Positions 26,504-35,288 are shown, counted from the stretch's first letter. The stretch: DNA of 64,000 nt from Deinococcus fonticola (GCF_004634215.1 NZ_SMMH01000016.1:23063-87062), one strand, 5' to 3'. Numbers and translations: made by a program. The notes: generated by a model not told the origin, from the letters alone.

Positions 26504-27335
26504 GCTCTGGTTAACTAGGCTCTGGAGTGACTTTCGGCACCACGTAAAGCTGTACTTCCTGCTGCTTGGCGCCCAGGTACGTTCGCAGGGTGTTTACCGC
26601 GTGTCGTTCGCGCTGGACGCCGCCTCGACGGCCCTGATCACGCTGGCGGAATTCGCGGCGTTCGCGCTGGTGCTGCCGCGCTTCGGTTCGCTCAGCGGCT
26701 GGACACTGGGCGAGGTGGCGCTGCTGTACGGCCTGGCGGAACTGAGTTTCGTGGTGATGGACCTGCTGTTCGGCGGCTTCGACAACCTCGGCACGCACAT
26801 TCGCAGCGGCTCGTTCAGCACCTTTCTGCTGCGGCCCGTGCCGTTGCCCCTTCAGGTGTTCGGGTCGGATTTCGCCCTGCGCCGCCTGTCGCGCGTCATT
26901 CTTGCCGCCGGCATCCTCGCTTACGGCCTGACGCACGTCAGCTTCCCCTGGAGTGCCGGGAGTGCTCTGCTGCTTCTGAGCAGCATGGTCGGGATGATCG
27001 CCTTTTTCGGCGGTCTGTTCGTCATCGGCGGCACGGTCACCTTCTGGACGGTGGAGAACGTCGAGGCCATGAATGTCCTGACGTACGGTGGGCGCACCCT
27101 GATCAGTTACCCCATGGACATTTACGGCCACCTGCTGCGCAAGACCTTCACTTACGTCCTGCCTGCCGCGTTCCTGTCGTACTTTCCGGTGCTGCACCTG
27201 CTGGGCCGCCCGCTGCCCGACGGTCTGCCCGGCTGGGTTGCCTTTCTGTCGCCCGTAATGGGCAGCCTGATGCTCGCGGCCGCTTTCGCCTTCTGGAAAG
27301 TCGGTGTGAGCCGTTACCAGGGCACCGGGAACTGA
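26496..27335 (+). CDS. ABC-2 type exporter permease (second subunit)
   Basis: A 279-residue membrane protein with about six spans (AASTALITLAEFAAFALVLP, GSALLLLSSMVGMIAFFGGLFVIGG, PVMGSLMLAAAFAFWKVGV). The motif GSFSTFLLRPVPLPLQVF parallels GEVATDLLRPFHLLGYW of the partner permease, which supports a heterodimer. It starts inside the end of the first permease gene, and the ATPase follows 63 nt after the stop. Confidence 0.85.
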   Translation: MARLWLTRLWSDFRHHVKLYFLLLGAQVRSQGVYRVSFALDAASTALITLAEFAAFALVLPRFGSLSGWTLGEVALLYGLAELSFVVMDLLFGGFDNLGTHIRSGSFSTFLLRPVPLPLQVFGSDFALRRLSRVILAAGILAYGLTHVSFPWSAGSALLLLSSMVGMIAFFGGLFVIGGTVTFWTVENVEAMNVLTYGGRTLISYPMDIYGHLLRKTFTYVLPAAFLSYFPVLHLLGRPLPDGLPGWVAFLSPVMGSLMLAAAFAFWKVGVSRYQGTGN

Positions 27336-27398
27336 GGGGGCTCAAAGGATTTCCCGCCCCTGTTTTTCTATCTTCCACGCTCCAAAGGAGTCGCTTCT

Positions 27399-28313
27399 AT
27401 GATCGATGTGCAGCACCTGAACAAGGCCTTCAAGGGCAAGCCCGCCGTGCAGGACGTTTCTTTCTCCATCACTCGCGGTGAGATGGTCGGTTACCTGGGG
27501 CCGAACGGCGCCGGGAAATCCACCACCATCAAGGTGCTGACGGGCCTGCTGGTGCCGGATTCCGGGGTGGTGAGCGTGGGCGGCCTGGTGCCGTGGCGCG
27601 AGCGGCGCCGGCACGTGGCGCGGCTGGGCGCGGTGTTCGGGCAGCGCACGACTCTGTGGTGGGACTTGCCGGTGCGCGAATCGCTGGAGCTCCTGCGCCA
27701 CGTGTACCGCGTCCCACGGGAAAAGTTCGTGGAGAACCTGCGGGCCTTCACGGAACTGCTGGAACTGGGGCCGTTCCTGAACACGCCTGCCCGGTCACTC
27801 TCGCTGGGGCAGCGCATGCGGGCCGACCTGGCGGCGGCCCTGCTGCATGACCCCGAACTGCTTTTTCTGGATGAACCGACGGTGGGCCTGGATGTGGTCG
27901 CCAAGGAACGCATCCGCGAGTTCGTGCGCCACATCAACGCGCAGCGGGGCGTGACCGTGCTGCTGACCACGCACGACCTGGGGGACGTGGAGCGGCTGGC
28001 GCGGCGCGTCATGATCATCGACACCGGGCGGCTGCTGTACGACGGTGACCTGCCGGAACTTCAGGCTCGCTACGGCAGCGCCCGCGAACTGATCGTGGAT
28101 TTCGAGGAAGCGCCCGCCGCTGCGCCCCTGCCCGGCCTGGAGGTGCTGGAGCACAGCGGCCCGCGCGTCCGCTACGCCTTCAGTGGCCCGGCCGCCGTGC
28201 CCATCGCCCGCGTTACCGCCCTGGCCCCGGTGCGGGACATCACCGTGAAGGAACCCGACATCGAGGCCACCATCCGCCGCATCTACGAGGGCAAACTGCT
28301 GGCCGGCGTTTAG
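27399..28313 (+). CDS. ABC exporter ATP-binding protein
   Basis: A 304-residue ABC ATPase. Walker A GPNGAGKSTTIKVLTGLL, Q-loop region GAVFGQRTTLWWDLPV, signature SLSLGQRMRADLAAALLHDPELLFLDEP (LSLGQ with Walker B) and the switch histidine of LLTTHDLGDVERL are all present. The FGQ(R/K)TTLWWDLP block is characteristic of the COG4586 subfamily and fits the two permeases before it. The C-terminal 80 residues form the usual accessory domain. It would power export of an unknown, perhaps lipid-like or drug-like, compound. Confidence 0.92.
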   Translation: MIDVQHLNKAFKGKPAVQDVSFSITRGEMVGYLGPNGAGKSTTIKVLTGLLVPDSGVVSVGGLVPWRERRRHVARLGAVFGQRTTLWWDLPVRESLELLRHVYRVPREKFVENLRAFTELLELGPFLNTPARSLSLGQRMRADLAAALLHDPELLFLDEPTVGLDVVAKERIREFVRHINAQRGVTVLLTTHDLGDVERLARRVMIIDTGRLLYDGDLPELQARYGSARELIVDFEEAPAAAPLPGLEVLEHSGPRVRYAFSGPAAVPIARVTALAPVRDITVKEPDIEATIRRIYEGKLLAGV

Positions 28314-28352
28314 GGCCGCCACCAGGGGAGGGGGGCTCTTTCCCTGCTGTGG

Positions 28353-28415
28353 CAGCGTTGAGAAAGCAGCGTTGAAAAAGCGGGCCGGAAAAAGCACGGC
28401 GAGGGCGGAAAAAGC
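28353..28415 (+). repeat. Short 14-bp repeats (CAGCGTTGA-AAAG type)
   Basis: CAGCGTTGAGAAAG at 28353 is followed at once by CAGCGTTGAAAAAG and then CGGGCCGGAAAAAG; GAAAAAGC recurs at 28374, 28388 and 28408. The array ends about 15 nt before the -10 box of the AI-2E gene, so it could be an operator or UP-like element. It could also be a chance simple repeat. Confidence 0.45.
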
Positions 28416-28430
28416 GGGGGTATAGCAGGA

Positions 28431-28436
28431 TAAACT
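28431..28436 (+). promoter_or_regulatory. TANNNT -10 box for the AI-2E family gene
   Basis: TAAACT seven nt before the ATG, followed by GGGCGGC. The ftsK gene has the same TAAACT with TGGCGGC, so the two starts share one layout. Confidence 0.55.
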
Positions 28437-28443
28437 GGGCGGC

Positions 28444-29712
28444 ATGACCCAGCCGCCCGCCGCTCCGCGGAACAACATCACCGTCGTCAACCTGCTGCCC
28501 GTGGCCCTGACCGTGATCGCGGTGCTGCTGCTGCTGAGTTTCTTCGGCCAGGTGGCCCCCTCGCTGCTGGCGATCACGCTGGCCCTGATCCTGGCAACAG
28601 CCCTCAACCCACTGGCCCGGTATTTCGAAAGGTTTATGCCGCGGGCGGCGGCGGCGGGCGTGACCGTGCTGCTGGTGCTGCTGGGCCTGGTCGGCATGGG
28701 GTTTCTGGCCTTTCCGCCCATCGTGTCGCAACTGGCGGGCCTGAGTGACAACCTGCCCACCAACTCCACGCAACTGGTGGCCACCGTCAAACCCTGGATT
28801 CACGCTCACCCGCAGGTGGCCGCCGTAATCGGCGACGACACCCTGACCAGGCTGGGCGCGCAACTGAACACCCTGGCCGGCAAACTGGCCGGCATGCTGC
28901 CCAGCGTGGCTGCCCTGATCGTCGGCGGGGTAGCGACCGCGTTGGTCACGCTGGTGATGGTGGTCTTTGCGCTGGGGAACCCCGTGCCGCTGGTGAACGG
29001 GGCGCTGGGGGCGGTGCCGCCTCGCCACCGCGTGAAGGCCACGCAGGCGCTGGCGCAGATGCTCAAGCAACTGGGGGCCTGGGGCCGCGCCACCATGCTG
29101 ATCATGCTGGTGACCGGCACCATCACCTCGCTGGGGTTCTGGGCGCTGGGCGTGAACAACTGGCTGGTGTTCGGCATCCTGGCGGCGCTGGGCGAACTGA
29201 TTCCCACGCTTGGCCCCATCGCCGCGACCATTCCCCCGGTGCTGTTCACGCTGGCCGAGAACCCCGAAAAGGCGCTGTTCGTGCTGATTTTCGTGGTGGC
29301 CTTCCAGCAGTTCGAGAGTTACGTCCTGGCCCCTTTCCTGATCGGCGGGGCGGGCGAACTGCATCCCCTTTCCACCACCATCGGGATTCTGCTGTTCGGC
29401 GGGGTGTTCGGGCTGACCGGCGCTTTCCTGACCGTGCCTTTCCTGATCGTCATCAAGGCGCTGTACCAATACTTCTACCTGAAAGACGCGCCCGACATTC
29501 CCGACGCGGTGGCCATGGCCCTGATCAGCGGCAAGGTCGAGGAACAGCTCGACCGCGAAAAGGAAGCCAACGCCGAAACCGAGAAAGCCCTTCAGGAAGC
29601 CCGTGATGCCGAATTGACCCGCCAGGCCGAGGAGGGAGAGCTGGACTTGCAAGCGGTGCTGGAAGACCCCGCCCCCGACACGCCGACTGAACCCAGGCCG
29701 CCACAATCCTGA
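28444..29712 (+). CDS. AI-2E family transporter (PerM/YdiK-type)
   Basis: A 422-residue membrane protein with about seven or eight spans: an N-terminal pair (LLPVALTVIAVLLLLSFF, LLAITLALILATALN), further helices near 65-90 and 155-180, and a C-terminal block with the family motif LGELIPTLGPIAATIPPVLF. The last 65 residues are charged and cytosolic (EEQLDREKEANAETEKALQEA), longer than usual and probably helical. Members export autoinducer-2, Na+ (antiport) or other solutes; the name does not prove AI-2 transport. Probably monocistronic. Confidence 0.87.
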   Translation: MTQPPAAPRNNITVVNLLPVALTVIAVLLLLSFFGQVAPSLLAITLALILATALNPLARYFERFMPRAAAAGVTVLLVLLGLVGMGFLAFPPIVSQLAGLSDNLPTNSTQLVATVKPWIHAHPQVAAVIGDDTLTRLGAQLNTLAGKLAGMLPSVAALIVGGVATALVTLVMVVFALGNPVPLVNGALGAVPPRHRVKATQALAQMLKQLGAWGRATMLIMLVTGTITSLGFWALGVNNWLVFGILAALGELIPTLGPIAATIPPVLFTLAENPEKALFVLIFVVAFQQFESYVLAPFLIGGAGELHPLSTTIGILLFGGVFGLTGAFLTVPFLIVIKALYQYFYLKDAPDIPDAVAMALISGKVEEQLDREKEANAETEKALQEARDAELTRQAEEGELDLQAVLEDPAPDTPTEPRPPQS

Positions 29713-29857
29713 AACGGGCCGTTCGGGTGGGCAGAGACTTACGGCAGACGCCAGGCTGATACGCCAGCGTCAGGATGCCGTCGTGGCTTGATTGTGCCCG
29801 GCAGAACTCGCTACACTCACGCCACCATCGAATTCAACGCTGTGCCAGGAGTTCACC

Positions 29858-30487
29858 ATGAAAAGACGGCTTGCTGTTGCTGGTTTCCTGTCTGCCCTGC
29901 TCGCCTCGTGCGGCACCGCCCCCACGGCCCCTTCACTGGTCAGCGATTATGCGGGGCGCCCCGAGTTGCAGGACGCGGGCAGTCAGGCCATCCTGGCGCG
30001 CTACGGGAACGATCCCGGCCTGCTGGCCGCCCTTCAGGAAGCCTACGAGGAACGGCCCGGCGACCTGAGTCTGCCCCGCGTCCCCGAACTCGGCGCCCTG
30101 GACTATGCCAGTGACCGCCTGGCGTACATCAAACGCACCGGCTGGGGCAGCGTCGGCAATTACAACAGCCAGTACGCCGCTTACAGCGCCACCAGCCTGC
30201 CCTACACCGGCCTGAACTGGACGCGCGACGGCTGCAGCGCCCCGGACGGCGTGGGCCTCGGTTACCGCGAGGACTTTCGGCCGGCCTGCAACGTCCACGA
30301 CTTCGGTTACCGCAACCTGAAGGTGTACGAACGCACCGATGCCAACCGCAAAACCACCGACGACGCTTTTTACACCAACATGAAAACCATCTGCGCCGCC
30401 AAGAGCTGGTACGCACGCCCCGCCTGCTACAGCGCCGCCTACGCCTACTACCAGGGCGTGCGCATCGGTGGTAGCAGCAGCTTCTGA
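29858..30487 (+). CDS. Secreted lipoprotein phospholipase A2 (prokaryotic type)
   Basis: A 209-residue protein with a signal peptide and lipobox LLASC (Cys18). The second half carries the prokaryotic PLA2 motif: [10 protein letters not shown] as calcium-loop-like part, then [12 protein letters not shown] with the catalytic His-Asp pair near residue 147, and later cysteines ([20 protein letters not shown]) for disulfides. The enzyme frees fatty acids from the sn-2 position of phospholipids. Two helices before the domain ([13 protein letters not shown]) may be a pro-region. Start chosen at the ATG with CCAGGA upstream; a longer reading to 29792 lacks a signal. It converges on the MocR gene. Confidence 0.85.
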   Translation: MKRRLAVAGFLSALLASCGTAPTAPSLVSDYAGRPELQDAGSQAILARYGNDPGLLAALQEAYEERPGDLSLPRVPELGALDYASDRLAYIKRTGWGSVGNYNSQYAAYSATSLPYTGLNWTRDGCSAPDGVGLGYREDFRPACNVHDFGYRNLKVYERTDANRKTTDDAFYTNMKTICAAKSWYARPACYSAAYAYYQGVRIGGSSSF

Positions 30488-30628
30488 GGCTGAGCAGTAT
30501 TCCGGTTGATGGGTGATCTGGGAAACCCGATCAGCGGGAAAAGGAACAGGGCTGACAGTGAGGAGCGGTTCTCACGGATTCACCGGCCGCCATCTCAGCG
30601 GCTTGCAGGCCAGAGGAACCCAGAGGAT

Positions 30629-32128
30629 TTAGAGCATTGCGTTCAGGACTCGCCGTATTTCCCGGGCGCCCTCGACGGCTTCGTTCACGGTAAGGCCGCC
30701 GTAACCGAGAAGCAGGGCGTTCGGCGTGGCGCCTGTACCGCTGTCGTTCGGGGCGCTGTATTCGGGGACGCTGTACTCGGCGACGGTGGAGACGTGAACG
30801 TTTCGCCGGGCCAGGGTCAGGGCGATGCGGGTCGCGTCGAAGTCCGGCGCCAGGTGCAGGCACACGTGCAGGCCGGCTTCGATGCCACCCAGTTTCGCTA
30901 AGGGTTCCAGCGGCGCCAGCTCCTGCGTCAGGGCCTCGCGCACCTGGGCGTGCCAGCGGCGGCTGCGGCGAATGTGCCGGTCGACTTCGCTGTGCGTCAT
31001 CAGGTACGTCAGGGCGTGCTGAAGCGGCAGCGGGTGACCGGAGTCCATCAGCGTGCGGGCACGCACGAGGGCGGGCATCAGGGCCGGAGGCGCGGTCAGG
31101 AAGCCGGTGCGCACAGCGGGCGTCAGGACTTTGCTGAGGGTGCCCAGGTACAGCACCCGCCCCGAGGTGTCCAGGCTGGCCAGAGGCGGCAGGGGCGCGG
31201 CGCCGTAGCGGAATTCTCCGTCGTAATCGTCTTCGATAATAAGGGCGTCGTTCTTCTCGGCCCATTCCAGCAGCTTCAGGCGGCGCGGCAGGCTCATGCG
31301 CACCCCCAGCGGGAACTGGTGACTGGGCGTCACGTACACCAGCCGGGCGGGTGGCGTGTCCGGCGTAATCACCGGGCCGTCCTCATCCAGCGGCAGGGGA
31401 TGAACAGAAAGTCCGGCGTCCAGCAGCACCTGGCGGCCGGCGCGGTAGCCGGGGTTTTCCATCAGGACGCTGGAACCGGGCGGCAAAATGGCTTTCACGA
31501 TCAGGTTGAGGGCCTGCAGGGTGCCGGCCGTGACCATCACGCCTTCCGGGGAGACGGGCAGCCCGCGTGAGCGCCCCACGAAGGCGGCCAGGGCCGCGCG
31601 CAGTTCTGGTTCGCCCTGCGGGTCGGCGTAATCGCCGCTGACATCCTGCCGCGCGGCGTGTGCCCAGGCCTGGCGCCACACCTTGGCGTCGAGGGTGGCG
31701 GTGGTCGCCACGCCCGTCTTGAAGTGAATGCCGCCTGACCCGCTGGTGCGGTCGGCAAATTCGAAGGGCGCGGCGGGCGGCTCGGTGAACCAGGCCGGCG
31801 CGCCTGCACTGGCACGCTCGCGCCGCGCGGCGCCGGCCGGCACGCGCGTGCCGCTGCCCACCTCGGCTTCCAGCGTGCCGTCGGCCACCAGGGCCGCGTA
31901 GGCTTCGGCCACCACGCCGCGCGTCACGCCCAGGCTGTGCGCCAGCAGGCGTGAACCGGGCAATCTCAGGCCCGCCGGCAGGGTGCCGTTCAGCACGCCG
32001 GCCCGCAGCTGCGCGGTCAGTTGCTGGTGCAGCGCACCGGTTTCGCCGCGCCTGAGGTGCAGCGCCAGCGGAAATTCCGCAAGTGGACTGCCTCTTTTGG
32101 CAGAAAGTGGAACTTCAGGGCGGGCCAT
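30629..32128 (-). CDS. MocR/PdxR-type transcription regulator (GntR HTH + aminotransferase fold)
   Basis: About 499 residues. N-terminal winged helix of the GntR family (LHQQLTAQLRAGVLNGTLPAGLRLPGSRLLAHSLGVTRGVVAEAYAALVADG; key parts LPxSR and RGVVxxAY), a linker, then a fold-type I aminotransferase domain: DYADPQGEPELRAALAAFVGRSRG, ENPGYRAGRQ, EDDYDGEFRYG, and YLGTLSKVLTPAVRTGF with the PLP lysine. MocR proteins sense PLP or amino compounds and usually control a divergent gene; here that is the cupin/GNAT/YfiT operon. I take the ATG at 32126-32128, nine nt after the minus-strand TACACT; an ATG ten codons upstream would lie beyond that box. Confidence 0.9.
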   Translation of the reverse strand: MARPEVPLSAKRGSPLAEFPLALHLRRGETGALHQQLTAQLRAGVLNGTLPAGLRLPGSRLLAHSLGVTRGVVAEAYAALVADGTLEAEVGSGTRVPAGAARRERASAGAPAWFTEPPAAPFEFADRTSGSGGIHFKTGVATTATLDAKVWRQAWAHAARQDVSGDYADPQGEPELRAALAAFVGRSRGLPVSPEGVMVTAGTLQALNLIVKAILPPGSSVLMENPGYRAGRQVLLDAGLSVHPLPLDEDGPVITPDTPPARLVYVTPSHQFPLGVRMSLPRRLKLLEWAEKNDALIIEDDYDGEFRYGAAPLPPLASLDTSGRVLYLGTLSKVLTPAVRTGFLTAPPALMPALVRARTLMDSGHPLPLQHALTYLMTHSEVDRHIRRSRRWHAQVREALTQELAPLEPLAKLGGIEAGLHVCLHLAPDFDATRIALTLARRNVHVSTVAEYSVPEYSAPNDSGTGATPNALLLGYGGLTVNEAVEGAREIRRVLNAML

Positions 32129-32136
32129 ATGCTGGG

Positions 32137-32143
32137 TAGTGTA
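32137..32143. promoter_or_regulatory. Overlapping divergent -10 boxes (MocR / cupin operon)
   Basis: TAGTGT at 32137-32142 lies seven nt before the cupin ATG on the plus strand. On the minus strand TACACT (32143-32138) lies nine nt before the MocR ATG. The boxes share five of seven bases, so polymerase can probably occupy only one direction at a time and MocR could control both. Confidence 0.55.
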
Positions 32144-32149
32144 GCGGAC

Positions 32150-32507
32150 ATGAAACACGGCATTCCCCTTTCCCTGGCCCGCCAGCAGACCCCCTGCCGG
32201 GTTTTCTGGACGTGTGTTCCGGCGCGGCAGCCTCCGCGTGGAACTGTACCGCCCGCGCGGCCACGACCGCCAGACCCCGCACCAGCAAGACGAACTTTAC
32301 GTGGTGGTTGGCGGCTCCGGCACTTTTTTCTGCGACGGCGAACGGCAGAGCTTCCAGGCTGGCGACCTGCTGTTCGCGGCTGCCGGAGCTGGGCACCGCT
32401 TCGAGACGTTCAGCGACGATCTGGAAGTCTGGGTGATCTTCTTCGGCCCGCCGGGAGGCGAACGGCCCACCACAAGAACGCTGTTCGGCCAGGACGTGAC
32501 CGAGTGA
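32150..32507 (+). pseudogene. Cupin-fold protein, frameshifted by one extra C
   Basis: The frame from the ATG at 32150 (MKHGIPLSLARQQTP) becomes nonsense after the C5 run at 32190-32194, while the downstream frame gives a clear small cupin: VFRRGSLRVELYRPRG, HDRQTPHQQDELYVVVGGSG, RQSFQAGDLLFAAAGAGHRFETF, EVWVIFFGPPGG. Removing one C joins them into a protein of about 118 residues. A GTG at 32214 could start a 97-residue product but has no ribosome site. Metal-binding cupin histidines and Glu (H-QQDE, GH) are kept. It is the first gene of the operon and overlaps the GNAT start (GTGA). Sequence error or a true lesion are both possible. Confidence 0.72.
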
Positions 32508-32944
32508 TCCGCCGCATTGCGCCGGGGGATGCGGCGCTGGCTTTCGCGGCCCTGAGGGAACTGCGCCCGACCTCGCCGATCATGGCCTCGCTGCACACCT
32601 TTCAGGCCTTTCTGGAGGCGGCCGGGCGAGAAAGCTACGCGCTGGTCGGTTCCTTTGAAGAGGGGAGCCGTGAAGCGGTGGCCGTCGCCGGCTACCGTGT
32701 GATGACCATGCTGTACGTGGGGAGGCTGCTGTACGTGGACGACCTCTCCACCCTGCCCGAATTCCGGGGCCGGGGCCACGCCGGGGCGCTGCTGCACTGG
32801 CTGGAAGCCGAAGCGAGCCGCCTGGGGGCGGCAGAACTTCACCTCGACAGCGGCACCGGTTCGGCGCGCTTTGCCGCCCACCGCCAGTACCTTAAGCACG
32901 GTTTGAACATCACCGCCCACCACTTCAGCAAGGAGTTGTCATGA
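32504..32944 (+). CDS. GNAT-family N-acetyltransferase
   Basis: A 146-residue acetyl-CoA-dependent acyltransferase. Motif A is [29 protein letters not shown] (R-G-R-G-H-A for the pyrophosphate), followed by the beta5 [23 protein letters not shown]. The GTG start overlaps the cupin stop, and ATGA joins it to the first YfiT gene, so it is translationally coupled. The frame stays open upstream of 32504, but that part lies over the cupin gene and is not part of this protein. Substrate unknown; small-molecule or antibiotic acetylation is typical. Confidence 0.85.
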   Translation: MIRRIAPGDAALAFAALRELRPTSPIMASLHTFQAFLEAAGRESYALVGSFEEGSREAVAVAGYRVMTMLYVGRLLYVDDLSTLPEFRGRGHAGALLHWLEAEASRLGAAELHLDSGTGSARFAAHRQYLKHGLNITAHHFSKELS

Positions 32945-33465
32945 CCGCCGACCCGCGTTACCCGCTTGGCCCCGCCCCGCAAGTCACCACCTTGACCCCG
33001 CCGCAGCGCCGCGAGGGGATGGCCGCGCTGCGTGCTCTGCCAGAGGAACTCCAGGCCGCCCTGTCCGGTCTGGGCGCCGAACAGCTGGACACGCCCTACC
33101 GCGAAGGCGGCTGGACGTTGCGGCAACTGGCGCACCATGTCGCGGATAGCCACCTGAACGCCTATGTCCGCACCCGACTGGCGCTGACCGAACCGGAGCC
33201 TACCGTTACCCCCTACGAAGAGCAGCGCTGGGCCGAGTTGCCCGACCGCCACCTTGACCCGTCCGTGAGCCTGGAGTTGCTGCGGGCGCTGCACACGCGC
33301 TGGGTGGCGACCCTGGATGGGCTGGAGGAAGCGGACTGGCCAAAGACCTTTCACCACCCGGTCAACGGCCCCACCACGCTGGAGCAGATGCTGGCCTATT
33401 ACACCTGGCACGGCCGGCACCACACCGCTCACATCCTGAAGTTGCGTGAAAAGAGGGGCTGGTAA
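32941..33465 (+). CDS. YfiT-family DinB protein (bacillithiol S-transferase-like), copy 1
   Basis: A 174-residue DinB four-helix protein of the YfiT/BstA group. Marks: YPLGPAP start, [39 protein letters not shown]-like [28 protein letters not shown] and [13 protein letters not shown]; the histidines of HHVADSH and WHGRHHTAH bind the metal. Family members transfer bacillithiol, the thiol of Deinococcus and Firmicutes, to electrophiles such as drugs. ATGA overlap with the GNAT gene; a second copy follows two nt later. Confidence 0.87.
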   Translation: MTADPRYPLGPAPQVTTLTPPQRREGMAALRALPEELQAALSGLGAEQLDTPYREGGWTLRQLAHHVADSHLNAYVRTRLALTEPEPTVTPYEEQRWAELPDRHLDPSVSLELLRALHTRWVATLDGLEEADWPKTFHHPVNGPTTLEQMLAYYTWHGRHHTAHILKLREKRGW

Positions 33466-33467
33466 CC

Positions 33468-34049
33468 ATGCTGGACGAACGTTTTCCGATTGGGCCGGCC
33501 CCCATTACCCTGAGCCTGTCGCCAGAGGAGCGCCGCGAGGCTCTTGAGGCGTTACGGACGTTGCCTGTCGAGATCACCGGCGCCGTCGCTGGCCTGAGCG
33601 ACGACCAGCTGGACACGCCCTACCGCGAGGGCGGCTGGACGGTGCGTCAGGTCGTTCATCACCTGCCCGACAGTCATCTGAACGCCTACGTCCGTATGAA
33701 GCTGGTGCTGACCGAACCGGAGCCCACCATCAAGCCGTGGAGCGAAGCCGACTGGGCCGGGTTGCCCGACAGTCAGGGCAACATTCGGCCCAGCCTGGAG
33801 CTGCTGTCCGGGCTGCATGCCCGCTGGGTCAGCCTGTACGGGTCGCTGTCCGCGCCACAGTGGGCGCGGTGTTTCGTTCACCCGCAGCTGGTCGCCGCGC
33901 AGCGTGAAACGGGGGCCGTGTGGGCGCGGGCCTTCAATGCCGACGAGCATGGGCGCGTGAACCTGGATCAGCTGCTGGCCACCTACGCCTGGCATGGCCG
34001 GCACCACACCGCCCACATCCTGAAATTGCGCCAAAGGCGGGGCTGGTGA
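33468..34049 (+). CDS. YfiT-family DinB protein, copy 2
   Basis: A 193-residue paralogue of the preceding gene, with the same blocks ([81 protein letters not shown]). It has an extra segment of about 18 residues before the last helix ([17 protein letters not shown]). Both metal-ligand histidine clusters are intact. The pair arose by tandem duplication, and the divergence suggests different substrates. Its stop overlaps the GTG of the next gene. Confidence 0.87.
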   Translation: MLDERFPIGPAPITLSLSPEERREALEALRTLPVEITGAVAGLSDDQLDTPYREGGWTVRQVVHHLPDSHLNAYVRMKLVLTEPEPTIKPWSEADWAGLPDSQGNIRPSLELLSGLHARWVSLYGSLSAPQWARCFVHPQLVAAQRETGAVWARAFNADEHGRVNLDQLLATYAWHGRHHTAHILKLRQRRGW

Positions 34050-34663
34050 CGGACTTCTACGACCCCCGGCAGCGCGAACCGAGCCTCAGCCGCCGCCCGC
34101 ACAACCGCCGCGACAACGGGTGGATCAGCGAACTGCTGCGGCGTGGGCGCATTGGCCGTGTGGCGACCCTCTGGCAAGGAGAGGACGGGCAGGCGTTTCC
34201 GTTCATCACGCCGCTGGCTTACGTGTATCGCCCACAATACGGCGACATCGTGTACCACACGAATATCGTGGGGCGGCTGCGGGCCAACACCGACCAGGGC
34301 CAGCCCGCCACCTTCGAGACGTCCGAGATCGGCGGGCTGCTGCCCAGCAATTCGCCACTGGAACTGAGCGTGCAATACCGCAGCGTCATCGTGTTCGGGC
34401 GCGCCAGGGTGCTGACCGACCCAGACGAGAAACGCGGGGCGCTCACCGAACTCTCGCAGCGGGTCTTTCCGGGTCTGCGCATGGGGCAGGAGACGCGCCC
34501 GATCACTGACGCCGACCTGGCCCGCACGTCGGTTTATTCGCTGCATATCGAACGCTGGAGCGGCAAGGAGAACTGGCCGGACGAGGCCGACCAGGAAGGT
34601 AACTGGCCCGCGCTGCCGGCGCATCTTCTGCACCCGTGGCACCTGACCGAGAGACACGGACCC
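34046..34663 (+). CDS. Pyridoxamine-5'-phosphate-oxidase-like FMN-binding protein
   Basis: About 206 residues of split-barrel flavin-binding type: [54 protein letters not shown] reads as a PNPOx-like core with strand blocks [12 protein letters not shown] and IVYHTN, then [19 protein letters not shown] and [17 protein letters not shown]. Such proteins bind FMN, heme or F420; this subgroup (5-nitroimidazole reductase-like) is often linked to detoxification. GTG start overlapping the previous stop. There is no stop before the LysE gene: the frame runs straight on past 34663, so it may make a fusion. I end it where LysE begins. Confidence 0.7.
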
Positions 34664-35288
34664 GTGACCCTGACCACCCTCGCGGCCCTGGTGGCGTTCC
34701 TGTTGCCGCTTCAGGTCTCGCCCGGCCCAGCCAACGTGTATTTCGCGGTGCTCGGCGCACGCGGCGGGGTGCGGCGGGCCGTGCCTGCCCTGCTGGGCTA
34801 CCTGTGCGGGGTGGTCATCGTGACCCTGCTGCTCGGGTTCGCGCTGGATGCCAGGGTCTTCAGGCAGCCGGCCCTGATGGCTCTAATGTCGGTGGCCGGT
34901 GGCCTTTACCTGACTTATCTGGGCGGGCAGATGCTGAGTTCACCCGGCGCCCCTGCTCCGGAAGTTGGCCTCGCTGGTGACTTTCAGGCGCATGGCACTG
35001 CAAGGCGCGCTGGTGTTGCTGCTGAATCCGAAAGCCTACCTGATCGTGGGGTTGACGCTGGCCCAGTGCGCGGCGGGCCAGGCGGTGACGCTGCCTTATG
35101 TGCTGGCGGTGACGGGGGTCATTTGCGCGACGTTCACCGTGGCCTTTGTGCTGTGGGCGAACCTCGGCGCCCGGTCGAAAGCCCTGCCGGCCCGCTGGGA
35201 ACACCGGCTGAACGTCGTTTGTGCCGTCGGCGTGCTCATGATGGGCCTGTGGATGACCTGGGAAGGCATTCGCGGGTGGCTCGGCTGA
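34664..35288 (+). pseudogene. LysE/RhtB-family exporter, frameshifted by one extra C
   Basis: From GTG 34664 the frame encodes the first half of a LysE exporter (TLAALVAFLLPLQVSPGPANVYFAVLGARGGVR, with the SPGP motif, then GYLCGVVIVTLLLGF and GGLYLTYLGGQML). After the C4 run at 34950-34953 the family sequence continues in the next frame: LVTFRRMALQGALVLLLNPKAYLIVGLTLAQ and VCAVGVLMMGLWMTWEGIRGWL, stop at 35286-35288. Deleting one C restores a protein of about 207 residues, normal for the family. These six-helix proteins export amino acids or related compounds. Sequence error is possible. Confidence 0.75.

Noticed and set aside
32021..32944. Apparent 307-residue protein ending in a GNAT domain
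   Set aside because: It crosses the MocR start region and the cupin gene in the wrong frame; the GNAT gene has its own GTG at 32504 overlapping the cupin stop.
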